A DNA stretch of 64,000 bases, taken from Myxococcota bacterium (lineage in GTDB: Bacteria; Myxococcota_A; Polyangia; HGW-17). The number at the start of each line of letters is the position of its first letter. The stretch's first letter is position 1. Positions 1-8,461 of the stretch are shown here, in pieces. The stretch is taken from positions 21,250-85,249 of the forward strand of contig JAHJMN010000146.1 of the NCBI GenBank assembly GCA_018821305.1, given 5' to 3'. A model generated the notes under the pieces. The model was not told where the DNA came from. It searched no databases and saw nothing but the letters and a program-made list of their open reading frames with translations. The position numbers were made by a program, and so were the translations under genes.

Positions 1-673
1 TAAGTTGCTGCTGAAGTGACAGAATTTCTGCATCCACTTCTTCAAAATTTAACATTTCTTCTTCAGTGATAAGTTCGCCATTATATTCAGCTGCAGGAAC
101 AAGATCTCCATCCTCGGACACCTTGATATGAATACCACGCTTGGCAGCCTCCTCCATAAGTTCCTGAAGGCTGTCGTTGAGAGATTTGCGAGCCCTCGTG
201 GTCATATCGCTGCGAAGTCTGTTCATCCCCTGTGCTGTAAGAATACGCTGGGTTTCCACCATCAGTTCAGAATGAGCCTTGCGCATGAGATCTGCCCAGA
301 GAATACCCTTGCCCGCAGGAATGATTACACCTGTTGGTTCATAAGTATCTTCAAAATTATAAATATAACAGATATCTCCAGGAATTGGGTCTTTAGCCGC
401 TCTTGCTTTTACGATTCTGGTAATAGTGCTGGTTTTGCCGCTTCCAGAATTCCCAACTGCAAAAATATTGTAGCCACGACTTTTTATAGAGAGTCCAAAC
501 TCAATGGCATCCACTGCGTCTTTCTGATCAAGGGTGCCGGACCATTCCGTTACCTCCCTTGTCGTTGTAAAGCCCAGCTCTGCGGGGTTGCAACGATGCT
601 TTAATTTTTCAGTTGGAATGAGATTTTTTTTAAGAACAGAAGCGGATACTTTTTTCAGATTTTTTTTTGTCAC
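1..673 (-). CDS. Lon-like AAA+ protease, COG1067/AAA_32 type (partial, 3' end off the left edge)
   Basis: This ORF is open to the left edge, so the track missed it. Reading leftward from a GTG preceded by AAGGTGAG gives about 224 residues. The N-terminus carries the block typical of COG1067 Lon-like proteases: an LGFTTTRE segment near residue 35, then AIEFGLSIKSRGYNIFAVG leading into a P-loop (GNSGSGKT, about 74-81), then a CYIYNFED segment and a PAGKG turn. In this family the N-terminal ATPase domain precedes a C-terminal Ser-Lys protease domain, which would lie outside the window. It is likely a cytosolic ATP-dependent protease. Asn-Ser in the P-loop replaces the more usual residues. Family identification is firm; peptidase activity cannot be judged from this fragment. 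Confidence 0.8.
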   Translation of the reverse strand, partial: MTKKNLKKVSASVLKKNLIPTEKLKHRCNPAELGFTTTREVTEWSGTLDQKDAVDAIEFGLSIKSRGYNIFAVGNSGSGKTSTITRIVKARAAKDPIPGDICYIYNFEDTYEPTGVIIPAGKGILWADLMRKAHSELMVETQRILTAQGMNRLRSDMTTRARKSLNDSLQELMEEAAKRGIHIKVSEDGDLVPAAEYNGELITEEEMLNFEEVDAEILSLQQQL

Positions 674-746
674 GAATTTCTCACCTTATGAACTTGGTCA
701 ATCAAAGTTTCTAAAAAATTTATTTATTTCAGTATAAAACACTAGT

Positions 747-1583
747 TTACGGTTTGGTTACATTCTTTTTTACAGCTGGGGCAATAGATGTGTCTTCAGC
801 CCTGAGCTTTTCAACCGTTGCACCTTTGTCAATTTTCAGGTGCTTATATTTTTCACTCTCAAAGCGTCCGTCTTTATTGCGAATTCGATCCATGTCACCA
901 TCACAATCGATATCCCAGGAAATACTGATAAGTACTCCGTCCGTGTCAAAGTTTTCAAAATAGTTATACTGGGGGCAAACTCGCATTGGTGAGCCGGAAG
1001 GATTGATAACCTTGAGTGCTATCTGGGTTATAACGCCATCATTGTATGTTTTTTCTACTTCCCAGAATTTTTCGTCAGCATCAGTATTCTGGAGCTCTTT
1101 AAAAATAACGCCATTCCGATAAATTATTTTGTGGTCTATTATCCCGTCCCGGTCCCAATCCTGTTGGACTTCTTTTATATTTTTCCCCGAACCATCGTAA
1201 AAATAAAATAAATCCATAAGGCCATCACCATTGAGATCTGCTTCCCTGCAGGCCAGTGTGTTGTCAGTTCGATAATACTTAATTATACCTATGGGATTAA
1301 CTGATGTTATGTAAAGCTCTTTGCGGTTGAGGTTCGGTTTTTCCGCTTTCGGATCAATGCTTTTCATTTCCTCGAATTGCCAGTTAGTGCAACGTTCCTT
1401 GACTCTTTTGATAGCTTCGCTACTGGCACATACCTTTACCTTGGGACAGTTGCATTCCACTTTGGCTTTTTTGTCAGTCTTATCGGTGGTTGTTTTTGAT
1501 TTCTTTTTTGATTTGCAGGCACTAAGGCTGACTACTGCTACGGAAATAAAAATAAGTAATCGTTTTAGAGACAAGGTGCACAT
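747..1583 (-). CDS. Predicted lipoprotein with Asp-rich calcium-loop-like repeats
   Basis: The ORF encodes about 278 residues with a Lys/Arg N-terminus, a hydrophobic core and lipobox LSAC, so export and lipidation are likely. A Lys-rich linker and a Cys cluster (CNCPKVKVC) follow. The body contains several short DxDGDG-like loops (DLNGDGLMD, DWDRDGIID, DIDCDGDMD) resembling EF-hand or dockerin-type calcium loops, spaced through tyrosine-rich beta-like segments. The start is uncertain: the ATG at 1583 directly abuts the GAAAGG motif, whereas an in-frame TTG at 1574 lies nine bases beyond it and gives a neater signal peptide (MSLKRLLIF). I recognise no enzyme family; function is unknown, probably a cell-surface calcium-binding or structural protein. 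Confidence 0.75.
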   Translation of the reverse strand: MCTLSLKRLLIFISVAVVSLSACKSKKKSKTTTDKTDKKAKVECNCPKVKVCASSEAIKRVKERCTNWQFEEMKSIDPKAEKPNLNRKELYITSVNPIGIIKYYRTDNTLACREADLNGDGLMDLFYFYDGSGKNIKEVQQDWDRDGIIDHKIIYRNGVIFKELQNTDADEKFWEVEKTYNDGVITQIALKVINPSGSPMRVCPQYNYFENFDTDGVLISISWDIDCDGDMDRIRNKDGRFESEKYKHLKIDKGATVEKLRAEDTSIAPAVKKNVTKP

Positions 1584-1608
1584 CCTTTCGGTTACTGTTA
1601 CCCGCTTT

Positions 1609-1776
1609 ATTCATGTCCGGAAACTTTGATTATTTTCAACCGTTTCGCCATGCGAAATCGGATGAAGTACTTTATGGAAAATCCTATCCGGCCACTAGTA
1701 ATATTTTCAGCGTCTTATAGTCTGTATCCTGAATTAAAATTTCGGAAAAATCCAACTATTCCCAGAATAGAGACTG
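1609..1776. repeat. Family A repeat, subtype A2 (degenerate copy)
   Basis: The segment begins with ATTCATGTCCGGAAA and contains the subtype hallmark CCGGCCACTAGTAATATTTTCAGC, shared with 1864-2011 and, in diverged form, with copies near 20.6 kb and 41.5 kb. The right end is poorly conserved, so the boundary is approximate. It has no plausible coding content. Confidence 0.6.
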
Positions 1777-1863
1777 CATGGTTAGCGTTTCAACCGCTTA
1801 TATTATCTTCATATTTTTAGAAACTTCAACTTACTTCACAATAAAAAAGTACTTTTATAAGTT

Positions 1864-2011
1864 GTTTGTGTCCGGAAATTAGCTTCATGAAGAATTTAAT
1901 AAATAATTATATCCGGCCACTAGTAATATTTTCAGCATCTCGCAGCGTATATCCGGCCTTAAAAATTTGATGAAAAACTGGGTTTTCCTAATTTCCGGAA
2001 AGACACTAAAC
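1864..2011. repeat. Family A repeat, subtype A2, 148 bp with inverted ends
   Basis: The left end GTTTGTGTCCGGAAATTAG is mirrored at the right end by CTAATTTCCGGAAAGACAC followed by TAAAC. The middle carries the shared CCGGCCACTAGTAATATTTTCAGC block. No flanking target duplication is visible. Together with the copy at 1609-1776 it fills most of the 540-bp gap between the lipoprotein gene and the end of metK. Confidence 0.7.
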
Positions 2012-2125
2012 TGATGGTCCATGGCTCAGGTACATTCGACAAATGATCCCGATCCAAAAACTTCTGACAATAAACAGTAAATTCAGTTGTACTCTGATAT
2101 ATTTTTATTGAAAAGGATAAAAATT

Positions 2126-3283
2126 TTACAGGCGGGATTTTATGGCGTCGATCTTGTCCGTGCGTTCCCAAGTGAAGTTCGGTTCTGTACGACCAAAGTG
2201 ACCATAGGCTGAAGTAGCTTTATATCTGGGTTTGAGAAGATCCAGTGTGCTGATGATGGCTCTAGGACGGCAATCAAAAATATCTTTTACGATCTGTTCA
2301 ATTTTTTCATCAGGAATAATACCTGTGCCATACGTTTCTACCATGAGAGAAACAGGGGTTGCAACGCCGATTGCATATGCAAGTTGAACCTGACAGCGTT
2401 TTGCAAGCCCAGCGGCCACAAGGTTTTTAGCAATATAGCGTGCCATGTAGCATGCACTGCGATCAACTTTGGAAGGATCTTTTCCGGAGAAAGCACCGCC
2501 ACCATGCGCCGCCATTCCACCGTATGTATCGACAATAATTTTACGTCCAGTGAGACCACTATCGCCCATGGGTCCACCTATGACGAATCTACCAGTCGGA
2601 TTAATGAAGAATTTAATATCTTTTGCCATGAGGTTAGCAGGGACGACTTTTTTCACGACTTCTTCGATGATTCCTTCTTCGATCTGCTTGTGGGTTACAT
2701 CAGGGCTGTGCTGACTTGATACAACGATGGTATTGATATCTTTGGGAATACCGTCAACGTAATTAACAGTTACCTGGGTTTTTCCATCGGGGCGGAGGAA
2801 GGGAAGTGTTCCGTCCTTACGAACTTGAGCCAGTTTATAAGCCAGTTTGTGGGCTTTCATTATTGGTAAGGGCATGAGTTCGGCGGTTTCATCAGATGCA
2901 TAACCGAACATCATTCCCTGATCGCCCGCTCCCTGGTCTTGCTCATAAAAACCGTGACCATTTACACCCATTGCAATATCAGTACTTTGCTGCTCTATTG
3001 CAGAAATAACTGAGCAAGTCTCATAGTCAAAGCCCATAGCACTTTCGGTATAGCCAATTTCTTTAACTGTTTGTCTGACTACATCAGGAAAATGAACATA
3101 TGTTGAAGTTGTTATTTCTCCGGCAATGAGAACCATACCGGTTTTGGTAAGGGTTTCACAAGCCACGCGGGCATTGGGATCCTTTTCGATAATACTGTCT
3201 AAAATGGCATCGGATACGGCATCACAGACCTTATCGGGATGTCCTTCAGTAACTGATTCTGAAGTAAAAAGATGAGAAGCCAT
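2126..3283 (-). CDS. metK: S-adenosylmethionine synthetase
   Basis: MetK makes S-adenosylmethionine from methionine and ATP in the cytoplasm. The 385-residue length is normal and the family motifs are present: [16 protein letters not shown] near residue 14, [15 protein letters not shown] near residue 117, and [19 protein letters not shown] near residue 260, which contributes to the active-site loop. The ATG has a clean AGGAAA ribosome site. The gene stands alone, facing left, with family A repeats on both sides. I looked for a SAM riboswitch in the leader and could not support one. A candidate promoter is listed separately. Confidence 0.97.
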   Translation of the reverse strand: MASHLFTSESVTEGHPDKVCDAVSDAILDSIIEKDPNARVACETLTKTGMVLIAGEITTSTYVHFPDVVRQTVKEIGYTESAMGFDYETCSVISAIEQQSTDIAMGVNGHGFYEQDQGAGDQGMMFGYASDETAELMPLPIMKAHKLAYKLAQVRKDGTLPFLRPDGKTQVTVNYVDGIPKDINTIVVSSQHSPDVTHKQIEEGIIEEVVKKVVPANLMAKDIKFFINPTGRFVIGGPMGDSGLTGRKIIVDTYGGMAAHGGGAFSGKDPSKVDRSACYMARYIAKNLVAAGLAKRCQVQLAYAIGVATPVSLMVETYGTGIIPDEKIEQIVKDIFDCRPRAIISTLDLLKPRYKATSAYGHFGRTEPNFTWERTDKIDAIKSRL

Positions 3284-3346
3284 TAGATTTTCCTTTCTTG
3301 TTTTAATTGCAAAAACCGGGATGAACCGATTTTTAAGTTAACACTT

Positions 3347-3373
3347 ATTACAGTAAAAAACTATTCCGGTCAA
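3347..3373 (-). promoter_or_regulatory. Candidate sigma70-like promoter for metK
   Basis: On the minus strand TTGACC is followed 15 bases later by TGTAAT, about 65 bases before the metK start. The -35 box is good; the spacing is short for the -10 box, so this is only a candidate. Confidence 0.3.
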
Positions 3374-3457
3374 TAAGCCTGTTAGAGATCTTATGCCAAT
3401 CGTATGTAACAGAAGTGATCCGAAATCTCTTTACAAAACCGGCGGATTAACTAGTTA

Positions 3458-3610
3458 GTTACTGTCCTGAAATACGACATTTCGAAGCTAGCTACGAAAT
3501 TCAACACAGGACATTAAGAATGAAGACTTTGAAATTATTGTAGTGTTATGAATAGCATGTTTTCCTAAACATGCTCAATTTTTACAAAAATTGAATTTCA
3601 GAACACGAAC
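3458..3610. repeat. Family A repeat, subtype A1, 153 bp
   Basis: This copy begins GTTACTGTCCTGAAATAC and ends GAATTTCAGAACACGAAC, which are inverted relative to each other. It aligns along its length with the copy at 61191-61343 and, in the opposite orientation, with 16531-16683; all three span exactly 153 bp. Shared internal blocks include ACACAGGACATTAAGAATGAAGAC and ATGTTTTCCTAAACATGCTCAATTTT. No clear target duplication flanks it. Confidence 0.8.
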
Positions 3611-3627
3611 ATACTATTTCATTTACG

Positions 3628-3666
3628 ACTTTGAAAAGTCCCTAACCTGAAGGTGGCTTTTCAGGT
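3628..3666 (+). promoter_or_regulatory. Two small hairpins in the mnmG leader
   Basis: GACTTT/AAAGTC forms one small stem and ACCTGAA/TTCAGGT a second 7-bp stem ending directly before the CCGGAG ribosome site of mnmG. They could tune translation or be chance; no known riboswitch is recognised. Confidence 0.25.
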
Positions 3667-3678
3667 CCGGAGATTGTT

Positions 3679-5541
3679 ATGACAGATTTCGATGTAATAG
3701 TTGTTGGCGGTGGTCACGCCGGTATGGAAGCGTCATTTGCATCCGCACGGCTTGGTTGTCGAACGGGGCTGGTTACGCTGGATCCGGATCTTCTGGGGGA
3801 AATGCCCTGTAATCCTGCGGTGGGTGGAATTGCAAAAGGCCATCTGGTAAAGGAAATAGACGCTCTTGGTGGAATAATGGGTATTATGACGGATCTTGCG
3901 GCAATTCAATATCGTCGATTGAACACTCGCCGTGGTCCTGCGGTTAGAGCAACAAGGGCTCAAGTTGACAGACATCGCTATGTAAAAAATATGGTTGAAA
4001 GAGCCGAACTTCAGAGTAACCTGAGTGTTATTAAAGGCGAAGTCGTAGATGTTATTATCAAAAATGGTGCTGTTTGTGCAGTTAAAACAGCTGATGGCAG
4101 AGAGATCTCCACCGGAACTTGTGTAATAACTACAGGAACTTATCTTAATGGATTGTTGCACACGGGGTCAGTTATCACTGCTGGAGGAATTTATGGTTTA
4201 CCGCCGTCAAAGGGGCTCAGTGAAAGTCTGGAAAAAGCAGGGGCAAAAATAGCCCGACTTAAAACCGGAACTCCCGCAAGACTGGCAAAACATTCAATCG
4301 ATTTCACAAAACTGATTCCACAGGGTAGTGAAGACCATGTTCAACAATTCAGTTTCTATGGTCCACGGGGGGCACTGCCTCAGGTTGATTGCCACATAAC
4401 ATGGACAAATGAAATCACCCATAACCTTATATCATCCGGTTTTGCTACGGCTCCTCTTTTTAACGGGCAAATAAGTGGAACGGGGCCTCGCTATTGCCCA
4501 TCCATTGAAGATAAAGTCGCAAAATTTCCCGATCGCCATCGTCATCATGTCTTTTTAGAACCGGAAGGTCTTGATACGGACTGGATTTACCCAAATGGTG
4601 TCAGTACATCATTGCCCGCAGAACTCCAACTTTCTTTTCTTCGCTCTATTGAGGGACTTGAAAATGTTGAAATACGTCGTCCCGGTTATGCGGTGGAATA
4701 TGACAGCGCCGATTCAAAAGATCTGCAGCGCACACTGGAAACAAAATACTGTTCAGGGCTTTATCTTGCAGGTCAGATCAATGGCACAAGCGGTTATGAG
4801 GAAGCTGCAGCCCAGGGGCTTATTGCGGGAATTAACGCAGCTCTTCGCATCACCGGCAGGGAACCATACACCGTGGAACGCTGGGAAGGCTATATTGGTG
4901 TAATGATAGATGATCTGATCACAAAAGGCACCGATGAACCCTACCGTCTGTTTACAAGCCGCAGTGAATACCGTCTTTCTTTAAGGGAGGATAATGCCGA
5001 TGAACGGTTTACTCCGGCAGGTCGTGATTTGGGACTGATAGATGATGATGCATGGGCTGTATATAATAAACGTCGTGAACTGCTTGAATCCGAAACTCAG
5101 CGGCTTGAAAATATAAAAATTCCCAAAAGTGCTATAAGCGGGGTATGTGAAACTCTTGGAATTTCAAATCCCGACCGGGGAATGACTCTTTCGGAACTTC
5201 TCAAGCGACCGGAAGTTGCCTACCAGGATCTCATTGACCACAATATTATAGAACCCGTCCTTTCCGCTCAACTTGGAGAGCGAATGGAGAGTCGGATAAA
5301 ATATGAAGGATATCTTGCCCATCAGGAAAAAGAAATAGGTCGGCTAAAAAAAGTAAAATCTGTTAAGTTGCCAGAAGATTTTGATTTTGCAGCTGTTTCC
5401 GGTCTCAGAGTCGAATGGGTACAAAAACTGAAAAAAGCCCGACCTTCGAATCTTGCGGAAGTTTTAGCAGTTCCCGGAATTGCTCCCGCTGCTATTACAG
5501 CTATTGCTGCCCACCTGCGAACCGATAAAACTGAGAAGTAG
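3679..5541 (+). CDS. mnmG: tRNA uridine 5-carboxymethylaminomethyl modification enzyme MnmG (GidA)
   Basis: MnmG is the FAD-dependent subunit that, with MnmE, installs carboxymethylaminomethyl groups on wobble uridine 34 of certain tRNAs. The 620-residue product has the N-terminal dinucleotide fold ([11 protein letters not shown], about 9-19), the family signature [17 protein letters not shown] near residue 50, the second signature [20 protein letters not shown] near residue 362, and the helical C-terminal domain that contacts MnmE. The ATG follows GGAG at good spacing. It is flanked by a repeat upstream and a convergent small lipoprotein downstream. mnmE is not in the window. Confidence 0.97.
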   Translation: MTDFDVIVVGGGHAGMEASFASARLGCRTGLVTLDPDLLGEMPCNPAVGGIAKGHLVKEIDALGGIMGIMTDLAAIQYRRLNTRRGPAVRATRAQVDRHRYVKNMVERAELQSNLSVIKGEVVDVIIKNGAVCAVKTADGREISTGTCVITTGTYLNGLLHTGSVITAGGIYGLPPSKGLSESLEKAGAKIARLKTGTPARLAKHSIDFTKLIPQGSEDHVQQFSFYGPRGALPQVDCHITWTNEITHNLISSGFATAPLFNGQISGTGPRYCPSIEDKVAKFPDRHRHHVFLEPEGLDTDWIYPNGVSTSLPAELQLSFLRSIEGLENVEIRRPGYAVEYDSADSKDLQRTLETKYCSGLYLAGQINGTSGYEEAAAQGLIAGINAALRITGREPYTVERWEGYIGVMIDDLITKGTDEPYRLFTSRSEYRLSLREDNADERFTPAGRDLGLIDDDAWAVYNKRRELLESETQRLENIKIPKSAISGVCETLGISNPDRGMTLSELLKRPEVAYQDLIDHNIIEPVLSAQLGERMESRIKYEGYLAHQEKEIGRLKKVKSVKLPEDFDFAAVSGLRVEWVQKLKKARPSNLAEVLAVPGIAPAAITAIAAHLRTDKTEK

Positions 5542-5569
5542 GGTTTTTAAAAATAGTTGGATTTAATAA

Positions 5570-6067
5570 CTATTTCCCTGCTGCAGAAGCTGCAACTCCA
5601 ACTAACAATAGTACGCCAAGGATTCCAAAAAATCCTCCAATTGAGTAGCCAAGTATTTTATTAAAGGTTCCGACTGGTTTGGAGGGACCTGTTTCACTTC
5701 CATATGTAATAGATATTCTTTTTATTTTCTTAATTGGAACTAATTTTTCTGATAAGTTCGCTCCTGCAATAGATAAGTCTTCACCTTTGATGCGTGCCAA
5801 AATTGGATAATGAATATCTCTTTTTCCCCATTCCGTAAAAAGAGTTATAAACTGAAATTTTGTTGGCAATTCATACACTCTGCCATCTTCCAGATAAACT
5901 GACTTTTTAGTATGAATTGTTGCTGAATGGAGTGAGGTATCACTTGTTATACTATAAGTTTTTTGTCCGCTCAGTTTTACGATTTCTGTGGGACGAATGA
6001 AAACTGTGGAACTACAGGAAGCAAAAATGTAAATAAAAGCAGGAATAAGAAGAAAAAGTTTTTTCAT
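5570..6067 (-). CDS. Small predicted lipoprotein with C-terminal membrane segment
   Basis: I start this at the ATG giving MKKLFLLIPAFIYIFASCSS, which follows AAGGGAG; the track start adds eleven unlikely residues. The 165-residue product has a signal peptide with lipobox-like FASC, a central region predicted to be mostly beta strand, and a C-terminal Gly/Val-rich hydrophobic stretch (ILGYSIGGFFGILGVLLLVG) that may span a membrane. I do not recognise the family. It sits convergent to mnmG and downstream of rarA on the same strand, about 85 bases apart, so it could be co-transcribed with rarA. Function unknown. Confidence 0.7.
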   Translation of the reverse strand: MKKLFLLIPAFIYIFASCSSTVFIRPTEIVKLSGQKTYSITSDTSLHSATIHTKKSVYLEDGRVYELPTKFQFITLFTEWGKRDIHYPILARIKGEDLSIAGANLSEKLVPIKKIKRISITYGSETGPSKPVGTFNKILGYSIGGFFGILGVLLLVGVAASAAGK

Positions 6068-6184
6068 ATGTTCTCCCTTGAAGATAAACATATATTGCAA
6101 GGAATAGTTGTATAGTCAATAAAAAAAAGAATGTCTTATAATCGTTGGAGGAATAATAGGAACGATATTGGGAAATTGAATGGT

Positions 6185-7672
6185 TTAGAATTGATGCAGT
6201 TTTTCTTGATCAGTAACAGTCAGAAGAGCTCGACGCTTTATTGAAATGGCGCCATCTTTTTCGAGTTTTGTCAGACAGGAAAAAACTCGTTCCCTTGGAA
6301 TTCCTGTATCTGCAGATATTTCTTCAGTGCTTATATCAAGATTTTCCAGCTCTTGTTTAGCAATCCATTGGGCAATAGTTGTCAGATCCAACTTGAGATT
6401 GTCCGGATGGTGGTGAGAAAGCAGGAAAGAATCAAGGGCTTGAGTTCGCTGGATTTCCAGATGTGTTTTTGGTCGGTAGTAACGAGAATTTTCCAGTTCT
6501 TCCGGTCGGTAAGAAATCCGTTTAGCACCCACAACATGAGGGTAAACATAGCCGTTTCCGGAACCTTCGATTCTGGATGCTGCAAAACTGGAATCCTGCA
6601 GGGGCAGGGGTACGGAAAATGCGGGTTTAGAGCGCACATCCGTTAAAGCGGCATCAATTGCTTCCACGACAGAATTACTCTTCGGGGCTGATGCGATGTG
6701 AATTACAGCCTGAGCGAGGAGGATGCGTGCTTCGGGGAATCCTGTTTTACGGACGGCTTCACAAGCACTTTGAGCAATTACTAAAGCCATAGGATCTGCC
6801 ATTCCAACATCTTCCGCGGCGCAAACCACAAGTCTCCGGCAGATGAACTCAGGATCTTCACCTCCTTCAATCATTCTAGCAAGCCAGTAAAGACTTGCAT
6901 CCACATCGGAACCCCGCAGACTTTTTTGAAAAGCGCTGGCATGGTCGTAATGCTCATTGCCACCCTTGTCATATCGACTGAGAACAGTTTTAGTAACCGC
7001 ATCAAGAAGGTCTTCATTAAAAATAAGGACACCATTTGTATCTATAGACATACTGTAGAGATCTTCCAGTAACTGTAGAGACTTTCTGATATCTCCACCA
7101 CCGCGAAGAGCAACGGTTTGAAGAATATTATTGTGATCAATTCTATAGCCGCTCCAGTTTTCAATCCAGGTTACAGCTCGACTTAAAACTAAAACGACAT
7201 CGTCAATCTGAGGTGAGTTAAACTTGAGGGTTCGCAGGCGAGATCTCAGGGCCGGAATAAGCCCCGAACCTGGATTTTCCGTCGTTGCTCCCAGAAGAGT
7301 CAATTTACCATTTTCAACGTGAGGAAGCAGGGCATCCTGCTGAGTTTTACTGAAACGATGAATCTCATCAATAAATAAGGCAACCTTTTGAAGCCCGGCG
7401 GTTTCATCTACAACTTTGCGAATCTGTGCTACACCTGCATTGACGGCACTTATTTCGTAAAAAGCAGCTTCAGCATTACTGCACAGGATTCTAGCCATTG
7501 TAGTTTTTCCTGTACCGGGTGGTCCCCAGAATACACACGATGAAAGATTCTTTTCCCCGTAAAGTTTTCCAAGATAAGTGCCTGATCCGGTCAAGTGTTG
7601 CTGTCCAACAAAATCCTCCATACAGGCGGGTCTCATGATTTCAGGCAAAGGTATTTCAAATTTTTTTTTCAT
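6185..7672 (-). CDS. rarA: Replication-associated recombination protein A (MgsA/RarA family AAA+ ATPase) with extended C-terminus
   Basis: RarA is a clamp-loader-like AAA+ ATPase acting at stalled replication forks. The N-terminus MRPACMEDFVGQQHL, Walker A GPPGTGKTTM near residue 50, Walker B LFIDEIHRFSKTQQDALLPHVE and sensor segment LLGATTENPG are all family hallmarks; the C-terminal oligomerisation region ends with the usual GYVYPH...YYRP block. The protein is about 495 residues against roughly 430-450 for the family. The extra tail of about 75 residues (from roughly 420) reads like a winged helix, with an IPRERVFSCLTKLEKDGAI segment typical of a recognition helix and wing. The start ATG is family-consistent although its ribosome site (GGAG) is rather far upstream. 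Confidence 0.92.
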   Translation of the reverse strand: MKKKFEIPLPEIMRPACMEDFVGQQHLTGSGTYLGKLYGEKNLSSCVFWGPPGTGKTTMARILCSNAEAAFYEISAVNAGVAQIRKVVDETAGLQKVALFIDEIHRFSKTQQDALLPHVENGKLTLLGATTENPGSGLIPALRSRLRTLKFNSPQIDDVVLVLSRAVTWIENWSGYRIDHNNILQTVALRGGGDIRKSLQLLEDLYSMSIDTNGVLIFNEDLLDAVTKTVLSRYDKGGNEHYDHASAFQKSLRGSDVDASLYWLARMIEGGEDPEFICRRLVVCAAEDVGMADPMALVIAQSACEAVRKTGFPEARILLAQAVIHIASAPKSNSVVEAIDAALTDVRSKPAFSVPLPLQDSSFAASRIEGSGNGYVYPHVVGAKRISYRPEELENSRYYRPKTHLEIQRTQALDSFLLSHHHPDNLKLDLTTIAQWIAKQELENLDISTEEISADTGIPRERVFSCLTKLEKDGAISIKRRALLTVTDQEKLHQF

Positions 7673-7762
7673 TCAGCTTGATTTCTCCGTAAAACAGCGC
7701 TAAAAATATAATATGGATTTTTTAGTAATTTAAATTACAAAAAAATCTCAGGAGTAATAACA

Positions 7763-8371
7763 ATGCGCGCACTGCTTTTTAATATAACGATAATTACTGC
7801 AATAGTCACTTCCTCCGGTGCTGTCCGGGCAGACAACGACAGTTGGTTCACATTAGGATTTGCTTTTCACACTGTAAAGAGCAATCTTTCCGATGCTGGT
7901 TCTCCCTTCGGTCAGGGAATCAACATGGGATGGCAGCTCAGAGCCCGTATTTTCCGCTCAATTCATGTGGAATTTGATTACAATATGTCCCGGCTTCCCT
8001 CTGATGCCCAGTCTGAAATTCTTAATCCGTCATCAGTTACACGGGAACCCCTTAAAAGTCTAACCATCAGTCTTGACCTCGCGCATACTCCCGTGGGAAC
8101 TCCCTATATTCTCGCAGGGACAGGTTGGGGTGAAAGTTCCGGGGACTTCTCCGGAAATGTTTATCACGCAGGTCTCGGTTATGAACTCGGGTTCTGGAAA
8201 AACTGGGCCTTTTCTGCAGAAGTTAGATTTTTAGGGCCTTCTATAAATGATATTCAGACCTATATGAACAGTTCTTCATCAAAAAAATCCGCTTCGGAGA
8301 TCCCAACGATGCGTGATTTTTATAATTCCAGTCAGTATCAGGTAATGGTTGCTTTAAGATACTACTTCTAA
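7763..8371 (+). CDS. Outer-membrane beta-barrel protein, small
   Basis: The product is 202 residues with a signal peptide ending near SSGAVRAD, then alternating aromatic and polar strands such as LRARIFRSIHVEFDYNMS, PYILAGTGWGESSG and GYELGFWKNWAFSAEVRF, finishing with an aromatic terminal strand (VMVALRYYF), the usual barrel-insertion signal. AGGAG precedes the ATG. The pattern matches small 8-stranded OmpA/OmpX-like barrels, but no specific family is claimed. It is read in the same direction as the L,D-transpeptidase downstream, with about 90 bases between. Role likely structural in the outer membrane; uncertain. Confidence 0.75.
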   Translation: MRALLFNITIITAIVTSSGAVRADNDSWFTLGFAFHTVKSNLSDAGSPFGQGINMGWQLRARIFRSIHVEFDYNMSRLPSDAQSEILNPSSVTREPLKSLTISLDLAHTPVGTPYILAGTGWGESSGDFSGNVYHAGLGYELGFWKNWAFSAEVRFLGPSINDIQTYMNSSSSKKSASEIPTMRDFYNSSQYQVMVALRYYF

Positions 8372-8461
8372 AAACCATTGTTATTTTGTGAAATATTACA
8401 GGAAATCGTTGCTTTTGCTGATTTTTTGATCTTTTACTGAAACAATGTTTTGTTTGTCAGT

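Noticed and set aside
128-604. 158-residue plus-strand ORF at the left edge
   Set aside because: The minus-strand frame matches the Lon-like protease family throughout, so this is a shadow.
1626-1820. 64-residue ORF in the metK downstream gap
   Set aside because: It lies in a family A repeat, has no ribosome site, and its frame is not kept in the other repeat copies.
3284-3457. SAM riboswitch upstream of metK
   Set aside because: The leader was read on the minus strand for the long conserved stems of known SAM classes and none could be assembled; only a promoter-like pair was kept.
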